A stretch of DNA of 20,001 nt, from positions 1 through 20,001 of the forward strand of contig DASUDX010000126.1 of assembly GCA_036275365.1 (NCBI GenBank), given 5' to 3'. Made by a program: the position numbers and the translations under genes. This stretch comes from DASUDX01 sp036275365. GTDB taxonomy: Bacteria; Pseudomonadota; Gammaproteobacteria; Nevskiales; Nevskiaceae. Below the pieces are notes generated by a model. That model did not search any database. It was not told the origin of the DNA and was given only the letters and a program-made list of their open reading frames with translations. Shown piece after piece: positions 1 to 7,094 of this stretch (positions are counted from its first letter, which is position 1; each line of letters opens with the position of its first letter).

Positions 1-195
1 GTCCAGCGCGGGCCGTGTGCGCCGCCAGGGCAGCGCGGTCTTCGCCACCGGCGCGGCGCGCTCGGCGTCCAGCGCCAGCGGGATCAGCCCCCGCCGCCCC
101 AGCTCTTCGAGCGCCTGCCGTTCATCCGCGGTTTCCAGCACTCCGTCACGCGAATGCCCCTCGCCATCCAGCGCGCGATACCGGTAGCGCTTCAC
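1..195 (-). CDS. gspF: Type II secretion system inner-membrane protein GspF, N-terminal 65 codons (cut by window edge)
   Basis: The visible part is the N-terminus only; the gene continues past base 1. It begins at a GTG (195-193) that overlaps the TGA of gspE as GTGA. The peptide starts VKRYRYRALDGEG, followed by GVLET and an ALEELGRRGLIPL stretch. This is the usual opening of GspF/PilC proteins: a Y-x-Y-x-A-x-D-x-x-G beta strand, then a helix ending in L-x-x-x-G-x-x-P. GspF is the polytopic platform protein of the T2SS, bound by the GspE ATPase. Its place directly after gspE supports gspF rather than pilC, as in canonical gsp operons. No Shine-Dalgarno is visible before the GTG, so translation is probably coupled to gspE. 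The family call is firm; the rest of the protein cannot be checked here. Confidence 0.88.
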   Translation of the reverse strand, partial: MKRYRYRALDGEGHSRDGVLETADERQALEELGRRGLIPLALDAERAAPVAKTALPWRRTRPALD

Positions 196-1847
196 GGGTC
201 GAGGCTGGCCTGGTCAGCCGAGACGCGCCCCACCTCGGCCAGAGTGGTCTGGCCGCGACGGGCCTTGAGCAGACCATCCTGCTGCAGGCTGCGGCGGCCT
301 TCGGCATCGGCGAGCGCGCGCAGCCGGTCGAGGCTGGCGGCACTGGCCAGGGCATGGCGCAGCCCCTCGCTCACCGGCACCAGCTCGTAAATGCCGAGCC
401 GGCCGCGATAGCCGGTGTGGTGGCACTGCGCGCAGCCGGCTGTCTCGCACCAGGCATCGGCGGGGGCGGCGACCAGACCGGGCGGTGGCGCGGCGGGGCG
501 GGCGCAGGCCTCGCAGAGGCGTCGAACCAGCCGCTGCGCCATCACCGCCTGGGTGGCCGCGGCCACCAGATAGGCGTCCACGCCCATGTCGATCAGGCGC
601 GCGAAGGCGGACAGCGCGTCGTTGGTGTGTAGGGTCGCCAGCACCAGATGGCCGGTGAGGGCGGCCTGCACCGCGATCTCCGCAGTCTCGCGGTCACGGA
701 TCTCGCCGACCATGATGACATCCGGGTCGTGGCGCAGGATCGAGCGCAGGGCGCGGGCGAAGCTGTAGCCGATCTCGCTCTGCACCTGGATCTGGATCAG
801 GCCCGGCAGCTTGTGTTCGACCGGGTCCTCCACCGTGATGATCTTGCGGCTGCGGTCGTCCACCGCGGTCAGCGCGCTGTAGAGGGTGGTGCTCTTGCCG
901 CTGCCGGTCGGGCCGGTCACCAGCACCAGCCCGCTGGAGAGTCCCAGCCAGCCGCGCAGCAGCTGCAGGTGATCCGGCTCCAGCCCCAGCCGCTCCAGGG
1001 CGTGATGCTGGCGCTGCTTGGGCAGCAGGCGCATCACCACCGACTCGCCATGGGCCGCCGGGATCACCGAGACGCGGGTATCCATCTCAGCACCGCTGGC
1101 CCGCAGGGTGATGCGGCCGTCCTGGGGCAGCCGCCGCTCGGCGATATCGAGATTGGCGATCAGCTTGATGCGCGAGCACACCGCCGCGTGGCGGCTGGCC
1201 GCATAGTCGGAGCGATGGTGGAGCACGCCATCGATGCGGTAGCGCACCTCGCAGGCCAGCTCGCCCGGTTCGATGTGGATGTCCGATGCGCCTTCGTCGA
1301 TCGCCTGGGCGATCAGGCTGTTGACCAGCGAGATGATCGGCGCATCCTCGGCCATCTCGCGGAAGCTGGCCGACTCATCGGCTGCCTCGTGACCCCCCAG
1401 CGTGGCCAGCAGACGCTCGAGATCCCGGCTGCGGATGAAGTGCCAGACCACCGGACCCTCGGCGCGGCTCTCCACCGCCTCACGCAGATCGGGCAGCAGC
1501 GGGTCGACGGCCGCCGCGCAGAGACGGGCCTCGCCATCGATCCACACCGCCAGGCCCAGGGCCAGCAGCTGCGCCGGTTCCAGATCACCGAGCCGGGCCA
1601 GCGCAGCCTCCTGGGTCTCGCGCGGGATCTGGCCGGCCTCGGCGAGGGGGATGCCGGTCTGCTCGACCAGCACCGGCAGCAGGCTCTCCTCGGACAGCGC
1701 GCCGAGCCGCACCAGAATGCTGCCCAGCCGTCCGCCCTGCTGCTGCTGGAAGGCCAGGGCCCGTTCCAGATCGGCCTCGCCGATGCGGCGGCGGGCCAGC
1801 AGCATCTGCCCCAGCAACGGCGCCGGAGCCGGGCCGGGGGCGTTCAC
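192..1847 (-). CDS. gspE: Type II secretion system ATPase GspE
   Basis: This 551-aa cytoplasmic hexameric ATPase powers pseudopilus assembly. Residues 12-70 form the N1 domain that contacts the inner-membrane platform. Residues 167-300 hold the N2 domain, including the EGASDIHIEP box at 185-194. Walker A is GPTGSGKS at 312-319, the Asp box ITVEDPVE is at 337-344, Walker B DVIMVGE is at 376-382, and the His box TGHLVLATLHTND is at 398-410. Two CxxC pairs (C445/C448 and C472/C475) form the zinc-binding loop typical of GspE/PilB, and GQTTLAEVGRVS closes the protein. The open frame runs further upstream to 2042, but that part is antisense-like filler overlapping the sulfotransferase gene. The GTG at 1847 has GGGAG 7 nt upstream and forms a GTGA overlap with the preceding stop, so it is preferred. 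The length fits the family. MshE/PilB is less likely because GspF follows directly. Confidence 0.93.
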   Translation of the reverse strand: MNAPGPAPAPLLGQMLLARRRIGEADLERALAFQQQQGGRLGSILVRLGALSEESLLPVLVEQTGIPLAEAGQIPRETQEAALARLGDLEPAQLLALGLAVWIDGEARLCAAAVDPLLPDLREAVESRAEGPVVWHFIRSRDLERLLATLGGHEAADESASFREMAEDAPIISLVNSLIAQAIDEGASDIHIEPGELACEVRYRIDGVLHHRSDYAASRHAAVCSRIKLIANLDIAERRLPQDGRITLRASGAEMDTRVSVIPAAHGESVVMRLLPKQRQHHALERLGLEPDHLQLLRGWLGLSSGLVLVTGPTGSGKSTTLYSALTAVDDRSRKIITVEDPVEHKLPGLIQIQVQSEIGYSFARALRSILRHDPDVIMVGEIRDRETAEIAVQAALTGHLVLATLHTNDALSAFARLIDMGVDAYLVAAATQAVMAQRLVRRLCEACARPAAPPPGLVAAPADAWCETAGCAQCHHTGYRGRLGIYELVPVSEGLRHALASAASLDRLRALADAEGRRSLQQDGLLKARRGQTTLAEVGRVSADQASLDP

Positions 1848-2995
1848 CTGGCGGCTCCCGCAGGGCGCGACGGGCCTTCCAGGGTCAGCGCAAACAGGGG
1901 CAGCGGCGCCGCCTCGCCGATCTGCAGCGACAGCGTGGCGGTACCCGGACGCGCCAGCCAGCCCAGTGCGCGGAAGCGGGCGGCCGCCGCATTGGCGGCC
2001 TGTGGGTGCCGCTCCAGCATGCGCGGCGACTCCAGACCCCACTGCAGCAGAACCGCCCGGCCCTCCGCATCCTGCAGCTGCAGGCGGGCCGGCGGCTGTG
2101 CGGCATGCAGAACGACCACGCCGCCGAGGGTCATCTCCGTGGCGAACGGCCCGCGGGCGCTGAGTTGATCGACCGCCGCGTGGGCGAGGCGAGGGTCCTG
2201 AACGCCGGGCAGGGGGCGGGCCACCGCGGTGAACCAGGGCAGGGCCGGCTTGAACAGCCGCAGCTGGCGCAGCTCGGCCTCGAGCTGGGCGACCCCGGGC
2301 AGGCTGGCGTAATGGTCCCGGGTTTTCTGGTCTCCGCGGCCGGTGATCTGATCGAATCGCTGGGCCAGATCGGCCTCGCCGCGATACAGGCCCAGATCAG
2401 CCAGAACCCGCCGCAAGGCCGCCAGCCGCGCGGTGCGATCCTCGCCTTCAAACAGGTCCTCGTAGGCCAGCGCTTGCGGCAGGCAGTCGGCCGCCAGCAG
2501 CCGCTGCCAGATCTGGCTGAGCAACCCGGAGCCGTGCAGCTCATCGCGGATCAGATCGGCAATCGGCAGCTCACGATTCAGCGCGGTGCTCTCCACCGCG
2601 GGTGCCGACCCATCGCGCCGCGGTCCCCAGATGCCGCTGACCTTGGCGAAGTGCAGGGAGAGCAGACGCTGCAGGGGCTTGCGCCGGTGCAGAAACAGAT
2701 GGCGGTAGCCGGCCCGCGCCGCCGCACTGGCGAGCCCCAGGCTGACCTCGGCCGGAACGGTCTCGACGCAATGCTTGAGGCAGACCTGCTGGGCGCAGAT
2801 CGCATCCAGCTCCTGGCTCAGCCGCTGCGGGTCGGGCTGCTGCAGCCAGCGCCGTCCGATGCCGCCATAGACCCGGTCCTCGTTGAACGGCTCGTGTTCG
2901 ACCGTCGGCAGTCCCAGCGATTCGATCAGCTGGCTGGCGAGGTTGGTGCCGCCCGTGCGGCGCTGGGCCCAGATGATCAGCGGGCGCGTGCTCAT
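1844..2995 (-). CDS. Sulfotransferase-family protein with extra C-terminal domain
   Basis: This 383-aa protein begins MSTRPLIIWAQRRTGGTNL. A hydrophobic strand followed by RRTGGTNL (12-19) matches the 5'-phosphosulfate loop of PAPS-dependent sulfotransferases (compare PRSGST in the Stf0 type). A second element, LFLHRRKPLQRLLSLHFAK (101-119), fits the 3'-phosphate motif, with Arg104/105 and Ser113. The likely reaction moves sulfate from PAPS to a hydroxyl on a glycan or lipid; the acceptor is unknown. Residues from about 290 to the end are rich in short hydrophobic beta-like stretches and may form a separate beta-sandwich domain. That part is a guess. The start ATG overlaps the glycosyltransferase stop (ATGA) and has GGAG 7 nt upstream. 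The stop overlaps the gspE start (GTGA). A longer in-frame start at 3118 would overlap the previous gene by over 120 bp and is not used. The family call is good; the substrate is not known. Confidence 0.78.
   Translation of the reverse strand: MSTRPLIIWAQRRTGGTNLASQLIESLGLPTVEHEPFNEDRVYGGIGRRWLQQPDPQRLSQELDAICAQQVCLKHCVETVPAEVSLGLASAAARAGYRHLFLHRRKPLQRLLSLHFAKVSGIWGPRRDGSAPAVESTALNRELPIADLIRDELHGSGLLSQIWQRLLAADCLPQALAYEDLFEGEDRTARLAALRRVLADLGLYRGEADLAQRFDQITGRGDQKTRDHYASLPGVAQLEAELRQLRLFKPALPWFTAVARPLPGVQDPRLAHAAVDQLSARGPFATEMTLGGVVVLHAAQPPARLQLQDAEGRAVLLQWGLESPRMLERHPQAANAAAARFRALGWLARPGTATLSLQIGEAAPLPLFALTLEGPSRPAGAAR
1855..1859 (-). promoter_or_regulatory. Shine-Dalgarno of gspE
   Basis: GGGAG on the minus strand lies 7 nt before the GTG at 1847. 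It decides the gspE start over the upstream in-frame ATG at 2042 and lies inside the end of the sulfotransferase gene. Confidence 0.6.
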
Positions 2996-5142
2996 CCAGC
3001 CGCTCCGCTGGCGGTCGGGTCCGCGCTGGCCTGCAGCCGCGCGCGCACCGCCTCGAAGTTCATCCAGTCCAGCCGGACCCGGTACTCGGTGTCCAGATGG
3101 GCGGACAGCTCGGTCCACGCCGGATGCGCCGAGGCTTCCTCGTAGAGCTCGATCATCTGCTCGATCTCTGGAATGTCGCAGACCACCGCCCAGTCGCGGC
3201 TCGCGCTGCGGCCGGCGTCGCTGTACTTGAAGCTGCGGAAGCGGGGATGACTGGCGATTGCCGGCGCCAGTCCCGCCACGCGCAGGATGTGGGCCACCGC
3301 CACATCCTCGTACAGGCTGCGCCGCATCGCCTCACCGGCCTCGACCACCGCCTGCATCGCCGGCCGATCGAGGAAATAGCCGAACTGACCGCCGTACCAG
3401 TGACCGCGATCGGGCGACTCGTAGGGAATGTCATGCAGCTGCGGGTTCTCGCACTTGCCGGCATGCCAGTCGAAGCTGGTGCCCTGGCCACCCGCCACCC
3501 CGCCGCCCAGGTAGTGGAACTCGTCATAGGGCGCGGCGAGCAGACGCTCCGGGTTGACCACGGTGTCGTCATCCAGCTTGCACAGGTGGCTGAAGCCGGT
3601 GTGCTCGATCACATAGCGGCACAGCGCCTGGACCTTGGACGCCAGATACTCGTAGCTGTCCGGACAGTCGAGGTAGAGGGTATCGCCCACCCACTGGGTC
3701 GGCTGGCCGGGCCGGCCGATCACGAAGACATGGCTCACATGGCCGCGACGCAGGTCCTGCAGCCAAGTCTGGCGGATGGCGTTCTGCCGGTCGAGGTTTT
3801 TCTCGCAGCTGACGATGGCCACCAGCAGCGGCGCGCCCGGCAGTTTCTGCCCGGGGGTGGCCGGCCGCTCGTCACGCCGGGCATGCAGGGGCGGCAGGGC
3901 ATTGAAGTGCTCCGCGAAATAGCGGGCGCCCTCCTGCTCGCGCGGGCACACCGGCAGATCCAGCAGGCGCGGATCGTCCGGCCCGCTGACCTCGAGAAAG
4001 TGCGCCGGCACCTCGCCGTTCTCCTGGAAGCGACGGATATAGGCCATGCGCTCGTTGTCGCGGCGGTCATCGATGAACTGCCCGCGATCGCGGAACTCCA
4101 CCGCATCCAGACGGAACAGCTCAAGGTAGACCGGCTTGTCGAAGAACAGCTTGTGCGCGGTGTAGAGGTAGCGCTGGTCCACTTCCTCCCAGGGCAGGAT
4201 GTTGACCCAGTGCGCGTGATGGCGACGCGAGAACACCCGGAACTCGTTGTGGGCGGAGTCGGTATCCACCCAGTAGCGCTGGCCGTCGGTGTACAGCTCC
4301 AGACCGCTGAACCAGCAGCAGACATTGTCTCCGCGGGTGCGCAGCTGGAAGCGCTGGATCATCTCTTCCAGGTGCGGGCGCAGCGCGATGTAGTCGGCAT
4401 CCCACTTGGTGAAGTTGTAGCGACCGCTGCGGGCGAGGCAGTAGTTGTAGAAATGCCCGAGCGTGTTGTTGCCGCCGGCCAGCACCTCGTCCATGTGCGG
4501 ACGACCGGCCCGGGGGATGTCGCGCAGGTACTGATGGGTGCGCAGGCTGAACAGCTCGCGGCGCAGGCTGCTGGCGATCAGGAAGGTGTCATCGCGGCTG
4601 TTGTTGTCGACGAAGACGATCTCGTCGGCGATCCCATCCAGCGAGCGCAGGCAGCGCTCGATGTTGTGGGCCTCGTTCTTGGCGCGGATGATGAAGCTCA
4701 GGCCGGGCTTGAGCCCGGCGTTGCGCGGCAGCCGGCCATTGACCTCGGCGGTGAAGCCGGAGGACTTGGCGGTGAAACGCCACTGCCGCAGCAGCCCGCG
4801 CGACAGGGTCAGATCGCGGGCCGCACCCTCGGTGGTGACCGACAGGCTGGCGGGCACCGGCAGCTCGGCCGGCAGGAAGCTCAGGCGCGGCACGCCGTCG
4901 ACACTGACGGTGAAGCCGCGATCCCGCCGCAGCACCTCGATGCGAACCTCCTCGCCGCTGTCCTCCCCGAGCGCCAGCCGCAGCGGCCGCTGCCACTGCC
5001 CATCGCGCTTGGAGTTGATGACCAGCACCGCCTCCTCGAACAGCAGCGAGGCGTGGAAGACGATCGCCTCCGCATCGGCGACGAAGTTGATCTTGGCGAA
5101 GCGCGCCGAACCGCCGCGATCGATGATGAAGATATGGTCCAT
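2992..5142 (-). CDS. Three-domain protein: galectin-like lectin domain, GT2 glycosyltransferase, GT31-like glycosyltransferase
   Basis: This 716-aa protein has no signal peptide or membrane segment, so it is probably cytoplasmic. Residues 3-115 resemble a galectin fold: H30, then VLVINSKRDGQW with N43 and W50, R55, and an RRDRGFTVSVDGVPRLSF stretch. Compared with galectins, His44, Asn61, Trp68 and Arg73 equivalents are kept, but the Asn46, Arg48 and Glu71 equivalents are Ser, Leu and Pro. Residues 147-345 form a GT-A family 2 domain with LSFIIRAKNEAHNIERCLRSL, EIVFVDNNSRDDT and a DxD in KWDADY (D248/D250). Residues 439-650 look like a family 31 (beta-1,3-galactosyltransferase type) domain: RQNAIRQTW, DSYEYLASKV, LDDDTVVN (DxD at 524-526), GGQFGYFLDRPAM and YEDVAVAHIL. 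Two catalytic domains suggest two successive sugar transfers. The gene lies 2 bp after fkbM and overlaps the sulfotransferase gene by 4 bp. Donor and acceptor sugars are unknown. The galectin call rests on motif matching by eye. Confidence 0.82.
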   Translation of the reverse strand: MDHIFIIDRGGSARFAKINFVADAEAIVFHASLLFEEAVLVINSKRDGQWQRPLRLALGEDSGEEVRIEVLRRDRGFTVSVDGVPRLSFLPAELPVPASLSVTTEGAARDLTLSRGLLRQWRFTAKSSGFTAEVNGRLPRNAGLKPGLSFIIRAKNEAHNIERCLRSLDGIADEIVFVDNNSRDDTFLIASSLRRELFSLRTHQYLRDIPRAGRPHMDEVLAGGNNTLGHFYNYCLARSGRYNFTKWDADYIALRPHLEEMIQRFQLRTRGDNVCCWFSGLELYTDGQRYWVDTDSAHNEFRVFSRRHHAHWVNILPWEEVDQRYLYTAHKLFFDKPVYLELFRLDAVEFRDRGQFIDDRRDNERMAYIRRFQENGEVPAHFLEVSGPDDPRLLDLPVCPREQEGARYFAEHFNALPPLHARRDERPATPGQKLPGAPLLVAIVSCEKNLDRQNAIRQTWLQDLRRGHVSHVFVIGRPGQPTQWVGDTLYLDCPDSYEYLASKVQALCRYVIEHTGFSHLCKLDDDTVVNPERLLAAPYDEFHYLGGGVAGGQGTSFDWHAGKCENPQLHDIPYESPDRGHWYGGQFGYFLDRPAMQAVVEAGEAMRRSLYEDVAVAHILRVAGLAPAIASHPRFRSFKYSDAGRSASRDWAVVCDIPEIEQMIELYEEASAHPAWTELSAHLDTEYRVRLDWMNFEAVRARLQASADPTASGAAG
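3003..3006 (-). promoter_or_regulatory. Shine-Dalgarno of the sulfotransferase gene
   Basis: GGAG on the minus strand, 7 nt before the ATG at 2995. It lies inside the last codons of the glycosyltransferase gene and supports the internal ATG over the upstream one at 3118. Confidence 0.5.
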
Positions 5143-5144
5143 GC

Positions 5145-5930
5145 TCAGGGACTGGAGGTGGGGACGGCGTTCCGGTGCCGGCAGTGGACATCGTGCCAGC
5201 CCGGCTTCTCGCCGCGGGCCTTGCGGACAGCACGCGCCGCCAGCTCGGCCTCGATGGCCGCCATGATAGTGCCTGCGTCCTGCCAGGCCCCGGTCAGTTC
5301 CCGGCCGAAGCAGCCGCTCATCTGGTTGCTGAACCGGGCCGGCGCGTAGCGGCCCTCCCGCGCCGGCTGCGGCGGCGCCGGCAGATGGCCCTCACCCTGG
5401 CGCACCAGCTGAAAGCCGGTGTAGCCCGCGGCCTGCAGGGTCGCCAGGCAATCGCGCCAGTCGGCACAGAGCTCCCAGGACAGATAGGGCGGCTGGCGGG
5501 CGAGTCCGCTCAGGCCGCTCAGCACCGGCTTCTCGAAGCCCTCGATGTCGAGCTTCAGGTAGTAGGGACAGCCGTGGCGCTCGACCAGCCTGGCAAGGCC
5601 AAGGGTCGGAACGGTGAGGACCTCGTGCCGGCCCTGGGTCGCCTTGCCCTGGCGGACGAAGGAGCTCCACTCCGACCAGTCGAGATTGAGATAGAAGGGC
5701 ATGGCCCCTTCACCGGCGGCCAGCCCGCAGGCCTCCAGCCGGAACTGTCCGCTGGCCAGCTCCGCGGCGAAGCGCTGGCGCAGGGCCTCGGCCAGCCGGG
5801 GGTCGGCCTCCACCGCCAGCACCGGGAAGCCCTTGGCGAGATAGAAGGCGCTGTCATCGCCGTTGTTGGCGCCGACATCGAAGACCCAGCCCGGTATGGA
5901 CTCGGCGGGAAGGGGAGCCGGCTCCACCAT
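5145..5930 (-). CDS. FkbM-family SAM-dependent methyltransferase
   Basis: This 261-aa protein is a class I methyltransferase. The SAM-binding glycine motif VFDVGANNGDD is at residues 16-26, the acidic strand end AVEADP is at 39-44, and the FkbM hallmark YLKLDIEGFE is at 124-133, followed by LSWEL. FkbM enzymes O-methylate sugars and related hydroxyl groups; the acceptor cannot be deduced here. The motifs cover the first two thirds and the remainder (about 180-261) has no recognised domain. The start ATG is 17 bp after the stop of the upstream pilus ATPase, without a clear Shine-Dalgarno. The stop is 2 bp before the glycosyltransferase ATG. With the glycosyltransferase and sulfotransferase that follow, it plausibly belongs to one glycan-building set. 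Confidence 0.87.
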   Translation of the reverse strand: MVEPAPLPAESIPGWVFDVGANNGDDSAFYLAKGFPVLAVEADPRLAEALRQRFAAELASGQFRLEACGLAAGEGAMPFYLNLDWSEWSSFVRQGKATQGRHEVLTVPTLGLARLVERHGCPYYLKLDIEGFEKPVLSGLSGLARQPPYLSWELCADWRDCLATLQAAGYTGFQLVRQGEGHLPAPPQPAREGRYAPARFSNQMSGCFGRELTGAWQDAGTIMAAIEAELAARAVRKARGEKPGWHDVHCRHRNAVPTSSP

Positions 5931-5947
5931 GGACAGGCGCAGAGGCC

Positions 5948-7009
5948 TCAGCCGCCGAAGTTGATCTTGGCCTCGAGATTGGTGCGCGAGTCTGCATTGC
6001 TCAGCGCCTCCTCGAGATCGATCTGTCCGGACTTGTAGAGCCCGAACAGAGACTGGTCGAAGGTCTGCATGCCCTTGTCCGAGCTCTGGTCCATGGCGGC
6101 GCGGATCTCGTCGATGCGCCGCGCCAGGATCAGCTCCTGAATATAGGGCGTGTTGATCATCACCTCCACCGCCGCGCAGCGCTTGCCGTCCTTGCGCTTG
6201 ACCAGACGCTGGCTGACGATGGCGCGCAGGGTCATCGACAGGTCCATGTAGAGCTGGTCGCGCAGTTCCTGCGGGTAGAGGTTCACGATCCGCTGCAGGG
6301 CCTGGTAGGCGTTGTTGGCGTGCAGGGTCGAGATCGACAGATGGCCGGTATTGGCCAGCTGCAGACAGGCGTCCATGGTGTTCTGGCGCCGCACCTCGCC
6401 GATCAGGATCACATCCGGCGCTTCGCGCAGGCTCGAGACCAGGGCCCGTTCGTAGCTCTCGGTGTCCTGGCCGACCTCGCGCTGGTTGATGATCGAGCGG
6501 CGGTTGGGATGAACGAACTCGATCGGATCCTCGATGGTGAGGATGTGCCCCGCGGCATTCTCGTTGCGATGGTTGATCATCGCCGCCAGCGTGGTGGACT
6601 TGCCCGAGCCGGTGGCGCCCACCATCAGGATCATGCCGCGCTTGAGCATGATCAGGTCCTTGAGCACCTCGGGGACCCCGAGCTGCTCCAGGCGCGGGAC
6701 CTCGCTCTTGACATAGCGCAGCACCATCCCCAGCGAGCCGCGCTGGTGGAAGATGTTGACGCGGAAACGGCCCAGGCCGCCGGCCTGGGTGGCGAGGTCG
6801 ATCTCCAGATGCTTCTGCAGATGCTCCTGCTGTTCCGGAGTGAGAATCGAATGGGCCAGCTCCTTGATGAACTCACCGGTCATCAGGGTCTTGCCGATCG
6901 CCAGCATCTCCCCTTCGGCCTTGAGCATCGCCGGAGCGTTGGGGGTGAAGAACAGGTCCGAAGCGTTCTTCTCCACCGCCAGCTTGAGATAAGGCAGGAT
7001 CTTCAACAT
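5948..7009 (-). CDS. PilT/PilU-family type IV pilus retraction ATPase (second paralogue)
   Basis: This 353-aa hexameric secretion ATPase is of the retraction class. Walker A GATGSGKS is at 131-138, the Asp box TIEDPIEF is at 158-165, Walker B VILIGE is at 200-205 and the His box TGHLSISTLHANN is at 221-233. The N-terminus (KNASDLFFTPNAPAMLK) is the PilT/PilU PAS-like start, not the longer GspE/PilB one, and there is no CxxC zinc loop. The C-terminal AIRNLIRE-type motif usual in PilT is absent (TPYIQELILARRIDE instead), so it sits closer to PilU. These motors depolymerise pili in twitching, DNA uptake and surface sensing. It lies 85 bp after pilU and leads the close-packed run of the FkbM, glycosyltransferase, sulfotransferase and gsp genes. 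It could drive a dedicated pilus or modulate the main one; which is unknown. Confidence 0.88.
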   Translation of the reverse strand: MLKILPYLKLAVEKNASDLFFTPNAPAMLKAEGEMLAIGKTLMTGEFIKELAHSILTPEQQEHLQKHLEIDLATQAGGLGRFRVNIFHQRGSLGMVLRYVKSEVPRLEQLGVPEVLKDLIMLKRGMILMVGATGSGKSTTLAAMINHRNENAAGHILTIEDPIEFVHPNRRSIINQREVGQDTESYERALVSSLREAPDVILIGEVRRQNTMDACLQLANTGHLSISTLHANNAYQALQRIVNLYPQELRDQLYMDLSMTLRAIVSQRLVKRKDGKRCAAVEVMINTPYIQELILARRIDEIRAAMDQSSDKGMQTFDQSLFGLYKSGQIDLEEALSNADSRTNLEAKINFGG

Positions 7010-7088
7010 CGGTTTGCGGTCTCCGGTTTGCAGTGACGGCAGCGAAGCCCGGAGTTCCTGGAAACGGGGAACTGCGGACTGGAAACGG
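7010..7088. repeat. Short tandem direct repeats in the pilU to second-ATPase gap
   Basis: The 85-bp gap between the two ATPase genes (7010-7094) holds two pairs of exact direct repeats. CGGTTTGC occurs at 7010-7017 and 7024-7031 (period 14). CTGGAAACGG occurs at 7058-7067 and 7079-7088 (period 21, two helical turns). No sigma-70-like boxes or terminator were recognised. The repeats could be regulator binding sites ahead of the second ATPase or simply slippage; this is inference. Confidence 0.4.
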
Positions 7089-7094
7089 CAGTGC

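Noticed and set aside
1848..2042. N-terminal extension of GspE to an upstream ATG
   Set aside because: It would overlap the sulfotransferase gene by nearly 200 bp, and the extra residues are Arg/Gly/Ala filler. The GTG at 1847 has a Shine-Dalgarno and a coupled overlap.
648..2168. Plus-strand open frame of 506 codons opposite gspE
   Set aside because: It has no recognisable motif, while the opposite strand carries every GspE signature.
3097..5349. Long plus-strand open frame (750 codons) opposite the glycosyltransferase gene
   Set aside because: It is low-complexity and rich in Ala/Gly/Val/Leu/His with no domain motifs, and the minus-strand gene shows three clear enzyme domains. Such frames are expected on the antisense strand at this GC content.
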